Assembly (NCBI GenBank): GCA_002917775.1
Contig: KZ627148.1
Span: 1,279,431-1,343,430 of the forward strand
Length of the DNA: 64,000 nucleotides
Source: Glaciozyma antarctica PI12
Taxonomy: Eukaryota; Basidiomycota; Microbotryomycetes; Kriegeriales; Camptobasidiaceae
Direction of reading: 5' to 3'
A program made the translations under genes and the position numbers. Shown piece after piece: positions 32,439 through 45,200 of the stretch (positions are counted from its first letter, which is position 1; the number at the start of each line of letters is the position of its first letter). The notes beneath the pieces are model-generated. The model searched no databases, was not told the DNA's origin, and saw only the letters and a program-made list of their open reading frames with translations.

Positions 32439-33612
32439 GATTCTGAAACGCGGGTGAGGTGGGAGTTAGCGCTAGGACTTCGTTGGAGCGTCGAGTGTGA
32501 AGTGTAGGGGTGGCTGAGGGGCCTGGGTAGAAGCGGGAGAAAGGACTTACGGGATGAAGAACTGATTGGGGATGGCCGACCGGGTTGGGAGATGGGATTA
32601 CGGAGTGGGGTTGAACAGGGCAAGGTCAGCTGTGGGTTCCTCCTGTACGCCGTAGCTGCTGGCTTCAGATCAGGCGGGATCTCGACTCACGTTGTTTTTG
32701 GTGTTGTGGCGGGAGGAAGAGAGCCAAACTGCGGGCAGGGGGCGAAGTTGAGTCGATGACAGCACCGAAATCGTTCTCTCCTCTTCCATCTTTGTAAGGC
32801 CTTGCAAGACCTCTCCCACCCGTCAACGCTGCCGTACGAACTCGCCTAGAGGTGCTGCTCGAGCGCCTTGCTGCCCCAACAGAGGGACACATCGTGTGGG
32901 TTCAGCGTTCAACCGCGCCGGACCGTAGCGCCGGACTCTGCTCCTGTGGGGAGGGCACCGCGCTGGAGGACCTTTGATCTGCTCGCTTCAAGTCACCCGC
33001 GTTCCCCTACACAGAGGCGTTCTGTTCGAGGAGACGCGCGGGGAAGTACACTGCTCGCCGCTCAACGCACGTTCGTCCCTCTTTCTCCTTCAGTGGCTAC
33101 GCTCCTCTCTCGACTGTCAGCGTGCTGTCTACTGCACGGTCACATCTGCTTCAACTATGTAAGGCTGGCTCGTGGCGGAACGACACAGGAGGCTTCAAAC
33201 CTGGCCTTCGCACCGCTTTTCTCCCTTCGCTGCCTCCTCGCTCCAACAGTGTGGGCACAAAACAACTCGCTGTTCACGTTTAACCTAATCTCAGGCTCTC
33301 TCACACACTCTTCATCTCTTTGCTCGCTTCTCGGCGCCAGACCAGCACCGAATCGCTGCACATCACATCGCGGTGGTTCATCGCAAGCTCTCCCCCCATC
33401 CCTTATGTCTCGTGCCGAACTTCAGGGTCGCACTTTGAGCAGTGCCTGCCAGCATTGTGGCATAGCTCAGCTCAGCGAAATTCCCAGACTTTCCACCGGC
33501 GTCGTTGCGAAAGGCGAGTCAGCACACCTCGCCTCCCAGTTCTGAGCAGCTCACCGCGTTTCAGCTCACCTTTGATACACTCGATCTCTCTCCCTACGGC
33601 AATTGCAACAGC
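32439..33612. promoter_or_regulatory. 1.2-kb divergent transaldolase-GTPase spacer
   Basis: No supported gene. A plus-strand frame at 32868-33545 (225 codons) has irregular composition and no domain, so it was not called. The interval likely holds the transaldolase promoter and 5' leader (pyrimidine/GT-rich near 32580-32710, possibly with leader introns) and the promoter of the GTPBP1-like gene. Confidence 0.55.
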
Positions 33613-36564
33613 ATGCTCGAGTCAAGATCAGGGATTAAAGCGAAAGAGTCAAGGAGGGAAGGCCGGGGGCGACTGCAACTGCATACATCCATCGCTGCCA
33701 CTCCCTCCCAAGTCCCTTTCCGCGACCAGTCTCCAGCCCAACTCCAGCCCATCAATACCCACCCCACCACCTCGCCCAGCCTGTCTACCAAGATCCACAA
33801 GCGCTTCGAGAAGGAGGTGACCGCCGCCGTCCCAGCAGAGGGTGGCGCTCCTTCGTTCCGCGCCTTCCAGGAGACCCTCGAGGAACGAGTCCTCCTCGCC
33901 ACCAAAGCACGACAAGCAGCACACCACTCCATCGCCGTACCCGAGCTCGTCGTCGCGGCCGAGGAGCTCTCTCTTGCCCCAGCAGACGATGACGATGGAC
34001 GCACTCTCGAGGTGCGGCGCCGCCTCCTTGCGAATCGACCTCAGCCCGGACTGACGAACTGCTCAACCCCCACAGGATCGATTACTGAACCCCACGCCCA
34101 GCAGCTCTAGCGCCGTCGCCTCCCTCCTCGCCCGCACCATCGCGCTCCACCAAGGCGAGCTCCAGCTCCAACTAGGCTCACACAACCTCTCCGACAAGAC
34201 ACTCGTCTCCCTCCTCGACTCCCCCTCCCCCTCCACTCCTGCTCTGGCCGACTTTCTCCTCCCCGCCACCAAAGTCACTCAGCTCGTCTCCACACTCCGC
34301 AGCATCGGGGCTGAGATCCGAGCCGAGGTCAGCGTGTTATGGAACCCGTTTGACGAGGAGGGGACAATACGAGTGCTGGAGGTCAAGGGGTTGACGGAGT
34401 GCGAGAGTAGTAGGAACGACGAGGCGGTGGTGGAGAGGTGGAGAGGAAAGGCGTTGCGACTTCTCGTGCGACGAATCCCTCAGTCGGCGCAGGAGATCGT
34501 TGAGGCGCGTGTGGCAGTGGTTGGGAACGTCGTGAGTACCTTGCGCTATTTGTAGGAGGAGGAGAGAATGAGCTGACCGAGTCTCTGTGAAGGATGCCGG
34601 CAAATCGAGCCTTCTCGGCGGTGAGCTCGCGCTCGCAGTGCCCCTCGTCGTACGGAAGCTAATGATTTCCTGCTACAGTCCTCACCAAGGGTCGTCTGGA
34701 CGATGGTCGCGGTCGAGCTCGCGTCAGCCTTTTCCGCCACAAGCACGAGATCGAGAGCGGTCGCACTTCCTCGGTCGGAATGGAGCTCATGGGCTTCACA
34801 CCCGCCGGCCTCGAAGTCCTCCCCGAAGGCGCTCACGCTGTACTCGCGGAGAAGCTCGATGGTGATGCCGATGTACCACCGCAGGGATCGGTGCCTCGGA
34901 AGCAGCAGCTAAGCTGGGAGGAGATTTCGGCGAGGGCTTCCAAGGTCGTCAGCTTTGCGGATCTCGCGGGACACGAACGTTATCTCAAGACCACGTTGTT
35001 TGGCCTAACAGGTGAGCTGCTTCGTCTTCAGCTTCTGGAGGAGGCAGCTTCGGGCAATGCAGCTGACTCAACCTGATTTCGAACAGCTACAAGCCCCAAC
35101 TTCGTGCTGCTCATCGTCGGAGCCAACGCTGGCCTGATAGGCATGTCGAAAGGTGCGTTTCTATATTTCTCCAGAAGCGTTCGCTAATACAGACGCACAG
35201 AGCATCTCTCGGTCGCGCTTGCTCTCTCCGTTCCCGTCGTCTGCGTCGTCACCAAGGTATGTCCTCTGCTATTCTCCGGAGTGCTCCTGCTAAACCCCAC
35301 GCAGATTGACATGACCCCACCGAACGTGCTCGAGCAGACTCTCAAGCAGCTCGTTCGTCCTCTCCACCTCGCGCCTCGCACGTCTTCGCTGAGTTCCTCC
35401 ATTCCAGGTCAAAGTCCTGAAGTCTCCCGGCTGCAGGAAACAGCCTGTATTTGTCAAGGATATCGGAACCGCTTGCGAACTCGCCACTGGATTCGTCGCA
35501 GCCAAGTACGTCTCTCCCCCGCAGCCCGGCTTCGAGATCTCGCTGACGAAGGTACCCCCACAGAGCTTGCCCCATCTTCCTGGTCTCAAATGTCTCGGGC
35601 GAGTCGCTACCACTGCTCAAGACCTTCCTCAACGTCGTTCCAACCGGAGGAGCCGAGGGGAGCTACCCCGTCGACGACGACTTTGAGCTCTCCATCTCGG
35701 ACGTGTTCTCCGTCCCCTTCGTCGGTTCGTCTTACCGTTCGTACTATCGTGCATCTAACTTAATGCATACGTGCAGGCACCGTCGTCTCGGGCGTCATCC
35801 TCTCCGGGTACGTCGTCCTAATTTGCGACTCTTCCGAATTATCGACTGACGAATCGCTTCGCAGCTCTGTCTCGGTGGGAGATACAGTTCTTCTGGGACC
35901 CGACTCACTTGGTGCATTCGCGCCGACATCGATCAAGTCCATTCAGCGCAAGCGCGTCAACGTCCAGCACGCTGAAGCTGGCCAGTCGGTCTCGTTCGCA
36001 CTCAAGAGGATTAAGCGCGCTGCAGTCAGGAAAGGTGCGATTTCGATGGCGTGTACTATTACTTGTGCTGGCGCTGACGGTTTCGCATGACCAAGGGATG
36101 GTCGTGATTGAGAAGACTGAGGTTCCGCCCGTCGCAGTTCGGCGATTCGAGGGAGAGGTGCGTCGCTTCGCTCTATCGCTCTCTCGCGCAGGTATTTACC
36201 GCGCTTTTTAGACGCTCATTTTGTATCACAACACCACCATCGGAGTGAACTACCAAGCGATGCTGCACGTAGGAAGTGTTCGCCAGACGTAAGATCGCAG
36301 TTCCTCACCTCGCCAGAGCGAAGCTGACGTCTTCACAGCGTCCAGATCGAAGCCATCGTCGAGAAGCCTTGCATCCGCACTGGAGACAGGGCGACGTGCC
36401 AGTTCCGCTTCATCAAGCACGCGGAGCACGTCAAGGTCGGGGATCGCTGTGCGTCGTCCTCGTTTATTCCAGTCGCAACGAATGCTGACGATGCCTTGTT
36501 CCTCACAGTCCTGTTCCGCGAGGGAAGGACGAAGGCGCTTGGGATCGTTACGCGGCTTCTCTGA
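33613..36564 (+). CDS. GTPBP1/GTPBP2-like translational GTPase
   Basis: EF-Tu-related GTPase of the GTPBP1 family, implicated in mRNA surveillance and rescue of stalled ribosomes. The N-terminal region includes [20 protein letters not shown] and [16 protein letters not shown]. All GTPase motifs are visible: [17 protein letters not shown] (G1), [20 protein letters not shown] (G3) and VTKIDMTP (G4). Between them are [20 protein letters not shown] and [12 protein letters not shown], typical of GTPBP1. The beta-barrel domains follow ([40 protein letters not shown]), ending [11 protein letters not shown]. About ten introns. The start is uncertain: ATG 33613 ([13 protein letters not shown]) is the first reasonable one in frame, but a later start or an upstream exon is possible. 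Confidence 0.88.
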
Positions 36565-36808
36565 GTCGTCGTGGGAAGTGAGAGGGAGAGCTCCGAGGAG
36601 GGAGCTGGCTTTGAGAGCTGCACGCAGTGATTGTTTACCCTTTGTCTTTGCAAAACGTGTTTGTTGATCCCGTTCTGAGAAAGGAAGGAAGGAAGCAGCG
36701 AAATCGGAACCTAGGTCGAGGCAGCCTGAGCTTGGTGAGGGAGCCGTTTCTCGCCCGGAATCTCTCCCTTCTTCCTCTCCTACCGTCGTACCTCACACAG
36801 CACCCATT

Positions 36809-38095
36809 ATGGCCAAGTTCCTTGATCTCCCAGTCGAGGTGAGCTCCTCGACCCCGCTCGTATCTCAGCGCCCTCGGCGTTGACGCGCTCTCCTGCTCGC
36901 AGCTCATTCGCGACATCTTCGAGTTCGTCGGCTGGGAGCTGAACGCGTACAACCGCAGGGAGCGGCAGGGAGACCTGTGCTCGTTCGCGCTGGTGCGTCC
37001 TCTCCCCTTGTCCTTGCCTCGTCATGAGGAGCTTATCACCGGTGCAGGTTCACCCGTACTTCCTCCTCCCAGCCCAGCAGCTCCTGTATAAGGAGACGCT
37101 CATCCGCAACGCCGGCCGCGCCACTCTCCTCTCCAGAACCCTCTCGAGCCACACCGATCTCGCCTCTCTCGTCCAAGCGGTCGACGCCAGCTCCTCCCCC
37201 GATCGCGGCCCACCGTGGCCCCTCCTCGCCATCCTCCGACTCGTCACCCCCAGAGCGATTGCGTTGAGCCGGAACCTGTTTATGCACGAGGAGGGGTCGC
37301 CAGAGCTTCAGCAACACCTGCGGGAGCGGCGAGGCGTCGTCAAGTTCAGCTATGGCTTTGGTCCGGGGATGTCGACGTTCCAGGTCCATGAGATCCTGCA
37401 GGCGTGGACGACGCTGGAGGAGATTACCCTCGTCGGCCCAAGGATTTCGACTCGCCACACCGTCTCTCAGGCCCTCCTCGCCACGCCGACCTACTCCCTT
37501 CGCTCCCTATCCCTCCACCAAGTCGTCTTCAACCCCGAGGAGCTCTCCTGGATCATCGGCGCGACGAACGGGACCTTACGCGAGCTGGAGCTCACCAATG
37601 TCACGATGGACCCGAGGACAGCGGAAGAGCAAGTCGTCGAAGTCCTCTCGCCGCATCTTGCGAACCTCGAACGTCTAAAGCTCGTCGAGAATGGCTTTGG
37701 AATGGACGCAGGGCAACTCGTACGGCTGTCTGTCTACCCTTGCAACGCCAACAAGATCCTCGCCGCCTGCTCCCACCTACTCGACTTTACCCGTGAGTCG
37801 CCTCGCTCTCGCGTCGCAGCGCCCATCTGACGACGCATTCACAGTGGGATTCGATATCGACCGCTCACCCACAACCTTCCTCGAACCCCTCCTCCTTCCT
37901 CCCACGATTCGCTGCCTCGAGATTCGAGGGAGGTGGCTGCCCGAGCTCGTTCAGCTCCTCGGCATCCTCGAATCTAGCGACCGTCCGGTGGAGCTCGAAC
38001 AAGTCGTCGTCGTGAGCCCGTACCGCGCAGAATCAGTCCGGATGGACATAGCCTGTCGTTCGCGAGGGATCGACTTCGAGTTCAGGCGATGGTGA
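36809..38095 (+). CDS. F-box-like, leucine-rich protein
   Basis: The start MAKFLDLPVELIRDIFEFVG is an F-box-like motif split by an early intron. A second exon and intron follow, then ALVHPYFLLPAQQLLYKETL, the usual 'fungal F-box' layout. The rest has irregular leucine-rich repeat-like strands: LEEITLVGPRI, LRSLSLHQVVF, LRELELTNVTM, LERLKLVENGF and IRCLEIRGRWLP. Three or so introns. Such proteins are candidate substrate adaptors of SCF ubiquitin ligases; the target is unknown and family copies are numerous in basidiomycetes. It ends 52 bp from the convergent RRP9 gene. Confidence 0.75.
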
Positions 38096-38147
38096 AGCCC
38101 TTGGATAGAACGCGCGCAAGATCCGTGGATGATTCCTGCAATTCCAT

Positions 38148-40434
38148 TCACAACTCGGTCAACCTCCTCTCCTCCTCCTCTCCCGCCTTCCTCCCCTCCG
38201 CTCCAAGCGGAATAACCGCCACAATTGCTCCCTCCTTTCCCTCCTTGATCCTCATCCACCTCCCCAACCTCGGCTCCTTGCCGACAGCCGCTACGACGAC
38301 CAGACTCTTGGTCACGGCTTGTGCGGCGCCATCGCGCTGGGATTGAGGTTCGGCGGAACGGAGGGAGGGGGAGATGAGCTGGAGGGAGTTGATGTAGCCG
38401 AGGGCGGAGATGGTCGTGAGGGGGGAGAAGGAGCGGACGCGCTCGTCGATCTTCCAGAGGCGAATCACGCCGTCCCATGAGCCTGAGAGAATAGATGAGC
38501 CGAGGAACCACGGTGCAGGCCAACAAGAGACGTACCGGAAGCGAAAGTGTCGCCGTAGCTGAGGCAGGCGAGAGCGGTGATCCAGCGGGCAGTAGGAATG
38601 ATGCCCTCCGTCTCGGAGGCGTACTCGTTCACGCCATGTGCGAGCTGAACGGTCGAAATGGGCTTCTTCTTGGTAATCGTCCACAGGCAGATTGACCTGG
38701 CGAGCAAGTCATCAGCGAACGAGTGGCGCGCGGAAGCGAAACGAGAACGCACCCGCTGTACTCCAGGACTCAGGAAGGTCGTATCGTCGACCATGGCGAC
38801 GCAATCGACGCTTCCCTCGACGTACTTGAACTCTCCCCTCGGTCCCCGCTTTCGCTTTCCCGTCTGCTCCTCCTCCACAACTCCATCATCCTCCATCGCA
38901 CCATCCAAGACGTTCCTAATCCTGCTCGCGACTCCACCACGGAAGACGAGCTGGCTCTCCTCTGCCACTTTCCAGAACCGGATCGTCTTGTCGCGACCAC
39001 CGGCACTGACGGCAACTTCGGCGCGGAGGGCGGAGACGTGCTGGATGCAGTCTTGATGACCGAAGAGGGTTTCGATGTAGGAGAGGGTCGAGAGGTCGAA
39101 GAGCTTGATCGTGCGGTCGAAGGAGGAGGAATAAAGTTGGAGAGTGCCTTGGCGGAATGCGATGGACTGCAGAGAGGATTCGTGAGCTTCCCTTCGCAGC
39201 GCAGAGAAAGAGAGAACGTACGGCAACTTTGTCCTTGTGTCCTCCCAGTCCTCGGAGCCACTTTCCCCCCTCGCCCTCAACATCCCACACACCGATAACC
39301 TTGTCCTTCCCAGCACTCGCGAGCACCTTCCCATCGAAGCTGACCGCAAGTCCCAGCACCTCGTTCGTGTGCCCTCCCACCTCCTCGGCCTTCGACTTGC
39401 CCTTGCCCTTGCCCTCCTCCACCTTCTTCGCAATCTCTGGATTCCGCTTTGCCGACTCGGAAGGCTTCTTGGGGAAGTAGACAGCCTTGGCGATGCGTGT
39501 GGAGAGGGTCGAGGGGGCGGAGGAGGAGGAAGGGGCGGTGAGGACGCTGCGGAGGTCCCACTTGACGATGGAGCCGTCTTTGCTCGAGGTGTAGAGCCAG
39601 TGGCCGTCTTCAGAGGCGACGGCGGCGGTGACGGGACCGCGGTGGCCGTTGGAAGGGGTGTGGTGGATGCTGGAAGAAGGGATGGGGAGGAGGAGCTGCG
39701 ACGAAGAGGTGAGACCGGCTTTGCGAGAGTACGAGAGGTAGGCCTACAGAGTCTGCGACGTTGAGATGGAGCTTGCCGGTGTGTTCGAGCTGGGAGAAGA
39801 GACGTGAGCGAATGAGTCGGGCGAGAAGGGAGCAGGAGACTCACAACGTCCTGTTGCAGCCGCTCTGCGATGAGATCACGATCAAGGTCTGCAGCATCAA
39901 AGCCAGCGTCCTCTGCAATCCAAGCCAGTCCGTTAGCAGCCGCCTCCAGACGAAAACGCAGCAGCTCCGCTCACCTCGACTCGTGTCCTTCACCAGCGTT
40001 TGGAGGTACATCTGCGAGAGCCTTAGCCTCTTCTGCGCAGGCGTCTCGTTCTCGTCGTCCTCCTCCGAGCTGATCTCGAGCTCCTCCTCCTCCTCTCCCT
40101 CCCCATCATCCGAGTCGAATCCACCACCCCCATTCATCCCATCTCCCTCATCGAGCTCCTCATCCTCATCCGCTCTCCGCTTCCCCTTCCCTTCCCGTGC
40201 ATCTCCACCCTTCCCACCCCTACTAGCTCCCCTCCCTCTGCTCGCTCCACCCCTAGCTCCTCCTCGCGGCGCACCGCGACTCGAGCTGCCGCGAGCTCCT
40301 CCTCGCGATCCTCCTCGTCCTCCGCGATCTGAGCCACCTCGCCGAGGAGAGGATACGCCGTTACGCGCGCTGGGAGCGTCCTCGCGCTTCCGCTTGGTGA
40401 ACGGTCGGGGGTTGGTGAAGAAGGCGTCGCTCAT
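38148..40434 (-). CDS. RRP9: U3 snoRNP WD40 protein RRP9 (U3-55K)
   Basis: Nucleolar component of the box C/D U3 snoRNP in early 18S rRNA processing. The start MSDAFFTNPRPFTKRKRED leads into an arginine/glycine-rich stretch (repeated RGG, residues about 30-70), then an acidic region and AQKRLRLSQMYLQTLVKDT, a conserved RRP9 segment. WD40 blades follow: HRGPVTAAVASEDGHWLYTS, SKDGSIVKWDLRS, HTNEVLGLAVSFDGKVLASA, GKDKVIGVWDVEGE, SSSFDRTIKLFDLSTLSYIE, TLFGHQDCIQHVSALR and GGRDKTIRFWKV. Late motifs are ICLWTITKKKPISTVQLAHG and GSWDGVIRLWKI. About nine introns. The N-terminal RGG block is longer than I would expect from yeast RRP9. Confidence 0.93.
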
Positions 40435-40722
40435 GTCGGTTGGTGCGGCGACAGGCTTTGCTTTTCAGGTCGTTCCTGAGGGAGATGGGAGGGGCAGGCG
40501 GAGCTGGAGCGGGTGGTAGAGCTGTCTAGAGTGGTGGGCTGTTGGGCTGAGAGGTCGAGTCGTCCCTCGTGTGCTGTGTTCGAAGGAAGCAGGAGAAACA
40601 CTCGGCTCAAAAATTGCTCGCAGCGAAAAAAGCTCGGACCCTCAGCGCGACGACGACGACGACGAAAGCTCAATTAATATCTCTCGACGCTTCTCCTTGA
40701 CATGACAGTAGATTGAACAATT

Positions 40723-42106
40723 TCATTGGGAGACATCGGGATACACGTCAAAACGGCGTTGAACAGTCACTGGAATTCCGCCGCGCGCCTTGTTGATCTC
40801 GTCCATGTCTAACCAGCGTATGAGATCAGAACGAGTCCTCGCACAAGTGGAATCAAGCTCACCAATGTCAGCAAAGACGATCCCCTGCTTCTCATCCAGC
40901 TGCGCCGTAATCCGGCCCCTACGCGCGAAATCCATCGTAAGCTCAAGTCGCCTGCGAAGGCTCGCAGAGCACGCACATGGGATCTGTCACGCCAGAGAAT
41001 CCGTACGCCTTGTATCCATCTCCAGTCGTCGCGCGAGCTGGAGAGCACATCACGACGTAGAATTGGTTGTCGATCGCCCTTGCGAAAGGGAGCGGAATCA
41101 GCTTGCGAGCGACGCTGAGGAATTTATGCGAGTGGCCTACCTTGCGCGCTGGAGTAGATCCCAGTGTAGAGGTCCTGTAGTCGTGTTGAAGGCTCCAGGG
41201 TAGATCATCGCAACGCAGCCTGCGAACGCGCGTGAGCAGCCAGCAGTTCGGAACGCAGTTGAACGTACCTCGTCGAGCAGCAATCATCGCGAGCTCAGGG
41301 AATCGAACGTCGTAGCAGATACCCACGCCAATCTTGCCAAAGTCTGGTAGAAAGCACAGCAGGACAGCACGTCAGTCAAGTGCACCACCTGCGCGACTCA
41401 CCCGTCTCCACAATCGTAACCTCGTCCCCTCCCGTAAGAGAATCGCTCTCCCTGAACCTAATCCCTCCAGGGACATCGATATCAAACAGGTGCACCTTGC
41501 GATGCAGAGCCTTGAGCGCGCCGTCCGGAGAGAACGTCGGAGACGAGTTATAGATCTTGTCGTCGTGCGAGCGTTCCGGGATAGATCCTGCACGTCGTCA
41601 GCTCCGCCCATTCAACAGCTGCTGGGAAAGACGCACCACCGACTAGCCAGACGCCAGCCTCCTTCGCCGCCGCACTGAGCATCTTGATGCTCTCCGACTG
41701 ACTCGCCTCGATATCGTAGCTTCCCTTCCCCGCGTCGAAACCGATCGATTCGGCGTACAGAGGGAAGCTCACAGCCGCATAAGGGCTATTGAAAACCTCC
41801 TGCGCGAGCACCAGCCTCAGCGCGCCTCTCCAGAATGATAAGCGGACCACGCACCGGCAACACGACCATGTCGATCCTCCTCCCTCCATCCCCCTTGGCC
41901 GCTTCTGCAATCTTTACCCGCGCGCGCTCGAGGTTGGCAGCCTTGTCGGAGGTCACGCCGCCGAGCTGGATGAGCGCGACGCGGAAGGAGGAGCCGACAA
42001 CGCGGGGTGCTGAGGGGATTGAGTTCATGGTCGAGAGGGTGCGAGGGTGGGGGAGAGAGAGCCGTCGGAGTGGAGAGGTGATAGATCTGGAAAGGCGAGC
42101 TTGCAT
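40723..42106 (-). CDS. NIT2: Omega-amidase / nitrilase-like hydrolase (NIT2 type)
   Basis: Carbon-nitrogen hydrolase removing ammonia from alpha-ketoglutaramate or a similar amide. The catalytic triad is visible: Glu in [14 protein letters not shown] (formed by splicing), Lys in [18 protein letters not shown], Cys in [16 protein letters not shown]. Other family motifs are GVWLVGGSIPER and the end [18 protein letters not shown] resembles NIT2 (PECFNSPY) more than NIT1. The ATG at 42106 adds a 26-residue Arg/Ser-rich leader ([20 protein letters not shown]) that looks like a mitochondrial presequence; the ATG at 42028 ([10 protein letters not shown]) would give a cytosolic form. About six introns. 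Confidence 0.92.
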
Positions 42107-42291
42107 TCACGACGCGTTGGCGGGAGGGAGAGGGGCAGGAGGTGCGCCCGCGCCTACACGTCCTCTCTCCGCGGTCGTCTCAGGGAGGTCTCTCGCAGTT
42201 CGTTTGCGCCTCCTCTGCTCTTCTGGAAGACAACGACGACCCAATAAATATCCCAGCACACCCGCTAATCTAACTCAACAAGAAACGAACT

Positions 42292-45200
42292 CTACAAGGC
42301 ACTCCTCCTCCTCGCCCCCCTCGACTCCGGCAGTTCTCCCCAGTTCCCCGCCGGCACGATACTCTTCCTAATAAGCTCCACAACCCACCTCGGATCATAG
42401 TGCGGGATCTCAGCTGGCGGAGGCGAGTGCGTCGTCCTATCCCCCTCTTCCTTCGCAACCTCGCTCCTCCGAACCGGATCCAGCCGTTCCTCGCTCGGGA
42501 GCTCCTCCTGCGTCGAGCTCGGGTCGAATGGCGCGAGTTCGAGGAGTGCGAAGGAAGAATCCATAGTTGGCGAGCGAGCTGCGTCAAGGATCCCTCCGAT
42601 GGGTTTTCGTCCCAACGAATGCTGAGCGACGCACTCTGCTTGCGCCTGAAAGAGGGCGAAGGGAATGAAGTTGAGCGCGTCGCCTGGGAGTTCGATGGAC
42701 GAGGGAATGACGGCTTTGAGGAAGACCCCGTACGAGTCCTTGAGCCTTCCGTCCTCGAGGACGTTAGGGAGTCCGCGTTGCGTGAGGGGAATGAGAGTCG
42801 CGGAGATGATGAGGCGGGGAAGGAGGTACTCGACGCATTCGTGCGAAAGGAGGTTGTCGAGGAAGGGAAGGAGGAGTTGGATGAGGAAGGTGCGGGTTTC
42901 GGAGAGGTCGGAGGTGGGGCGAGGGTGGGTGAACGTGTCGGATTCGGCGTGGATGAGGTCGAGGAGGCTGAGACCGCCGAGTTCTCGCATTGCACGGGCG
43001 ACGGAGGAGAGAGTGGCGAAGGGGAGGAACTTGGGGCCTAAGGACGCGCGAAGGTCGGTCGTGTCGTTGACGAGGTTGGCGAGCTCGGCCATGGGGAGCG
43101 AGTGGTGCTGTCGCTCGTCGACGACGACTTGAAGTCCTTCGCCAGGTACGGCCTGCGTGATCCATAGGGTGAACAACAGTCACGGAAACCGAGAGAGCGA
43201 AGAGAACGCACCTGCAGAATGAGAAGCCCTCCATACAAGCGTCCTCGATCCAAACGCTGAGCGACACCGAACCGCGTAAAGCGGTAGACGTCGCGGAAGA
43301 AGTCGAAAACGCGAGCCGACGGCACCGCCAGCGCAGTCGCCGTAATCCTCGCCACCGCTCCAGGCTCCGCAAACTCGAACCCTCGTGCGAGGAGGGCATC
43401 TCGCTCGTCGTTCTTGATCCTCCGCGAGAGGACGAGCATCTGGCCTTGAGTGACGGTGAAGCGATCACCAGAGGTTGACGCGACCTGGAAGTGTCCCCTG
43501 CGGACGAAAGGAGAAGTCAGCGAGGCTGAGAAGAAAGGTGAGCGACCAGCCTCACGTCTTGAGGATGCCGTCGAAGAGAACACCGTTGACTCGAGTTGTC
43601 GAGACCGTGCCATCTTCCTGCGATCCACCAAGGTACCTCGAGAGGTAGAGGTTCGCCTCGTAAAACGCCAGCATCGCCAATCGACGCGATTCAGAAGCTG
43701 CGGACGTCATCCCAGGAGACTCGTTATCCTGCGACGTGGGCGAATCCAGGTAGTCGGTCCCGACGGAGAAGCCCCTCGGCGAATCGAAGAGGTCGTTCGA
43801 GCGTATCGAGCCCGTTTCCGTCGGCTCTTGCCAGCGCCAGGACGCCCGGAGGAACGCGATGAACGTTGAGTCGGCTCGGGAGAGCTTCTTCGTCGACGTG
43901 TGGAGGCCGGTCCTACGAATGCCGAAGAAAGCGAGGAGGGAGCTGGAGGTGCTGGGACGGGCGGAGTTGGGAGAGATTTCAGTGGATGGGAGCATGCCGT
44001 CTTCGTGCTGGATGAGGAGGTGGCCTTGCTCGTCAAAGAGGGCGACGGCGACGATCAGTCGATGGCGAGCGGCGTTTTGTCGAAGGACTCGTTGCTGGGC
44101 GAGGAAGCCCATGATGAGGAGAGTAAAGCAGCAAAACGGAACGACGATGCAGACGATAGCGACTGCGAAACAAGGAGCTCAGCTACGAACGGGTGGCCTG
44201 GAATGAAAGCCTCACTAATGAGAATGCGAGCTGTTTTTGCGGATCCGACCCTTGCGGCGTCCTCCACCACGTAGTACTGGGTCCCGAGCAGCGCCACTGT
44301 GAGACACTAGTCGTTAGTGTGGTCCTCCCCCGAACCAGGAGAACGTGCGTACCCCAGTGCATAAGATTGATGGCCAGCGCCAAAATAGCAGCAATCCCGC
44401 ATCGCTTGTACCAGCGGTGCTCGAGTTTGGGTCGCAGGACGACAAAAAGTAGATATAGTCCCAACGAGACGGCGCCTATCGCGACGGCAATGGACAGGAC
44501 AACGAGGTACGGCACGTTCGTCACTCGTGGTACGCTGTCGATGGAGAGTTGGCCGAGATAGTCTGGAATACGAAGAGGGTGAGCCAAGGCGCCACTGCGA
44601 GGGAGCACTTGCGACGCACGCATTGATACGATCCCTCCTCCGCAAACGAATCCGGCGCCGAGAATCATCCCCACTCCTCGCCCAGAGACCCTGGCGGGGC
44701 TCGTCCCAAACTCGCCTTCGTCGGCGTCCTCCTCCGAATCGGTGTTCACGTCGGAGTAGTCTTTCCGCTTCGCTGGCAAAGGTCGAGCAGCAGCAGCTCC
44801 TTCAAGTAAGTCCCTCGAGCTACTGCTGTAGGGCTTGTCCCTCGTCGCACCTCCCCACGCGCTGCGAGCACCGGTCTCTCCAGCGACTTTCTCCATCTCC
44901 ACCACCCCGGCTCCACCGTCCGCATACAGGCTCCGTCCCGCCTTGAAGGTCCGATTAGGCCACCAATGCGAATCGATTCGAAGCCCGATGAAGCTGAACG
45001 CCAGGGTCATCGAGCATATGCTCACTGCGAGGGACAGGAGGGTGAATCCGACCGAGTAGGAGAGGGCGAGGGAGTGGGAATGGGTGCCGTGAACGCCGTC
45101 GGTGCCGTGGGAGGGGTACCGGAGAGAGAGAGCCTGGTTTCCGACCTGCAAAACGGCGTGAGCTAGCGCAGGCGAGACGGAGTTCACTCGAACGAACCAA

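Noticed and set aside
32868-33545. 225-codon plus-strand frame between transaldolase and the GTPase
   Set aside because: Cys/Ser/Arg-rich irregular composition, no domain, no start context or introns of the kind used by neighbours; left as intergenic.
42400-43132. 213- and 155-codon plus-strand frames
   Set aside because: Antisense to the coding 3' exons of the MHYT gene.
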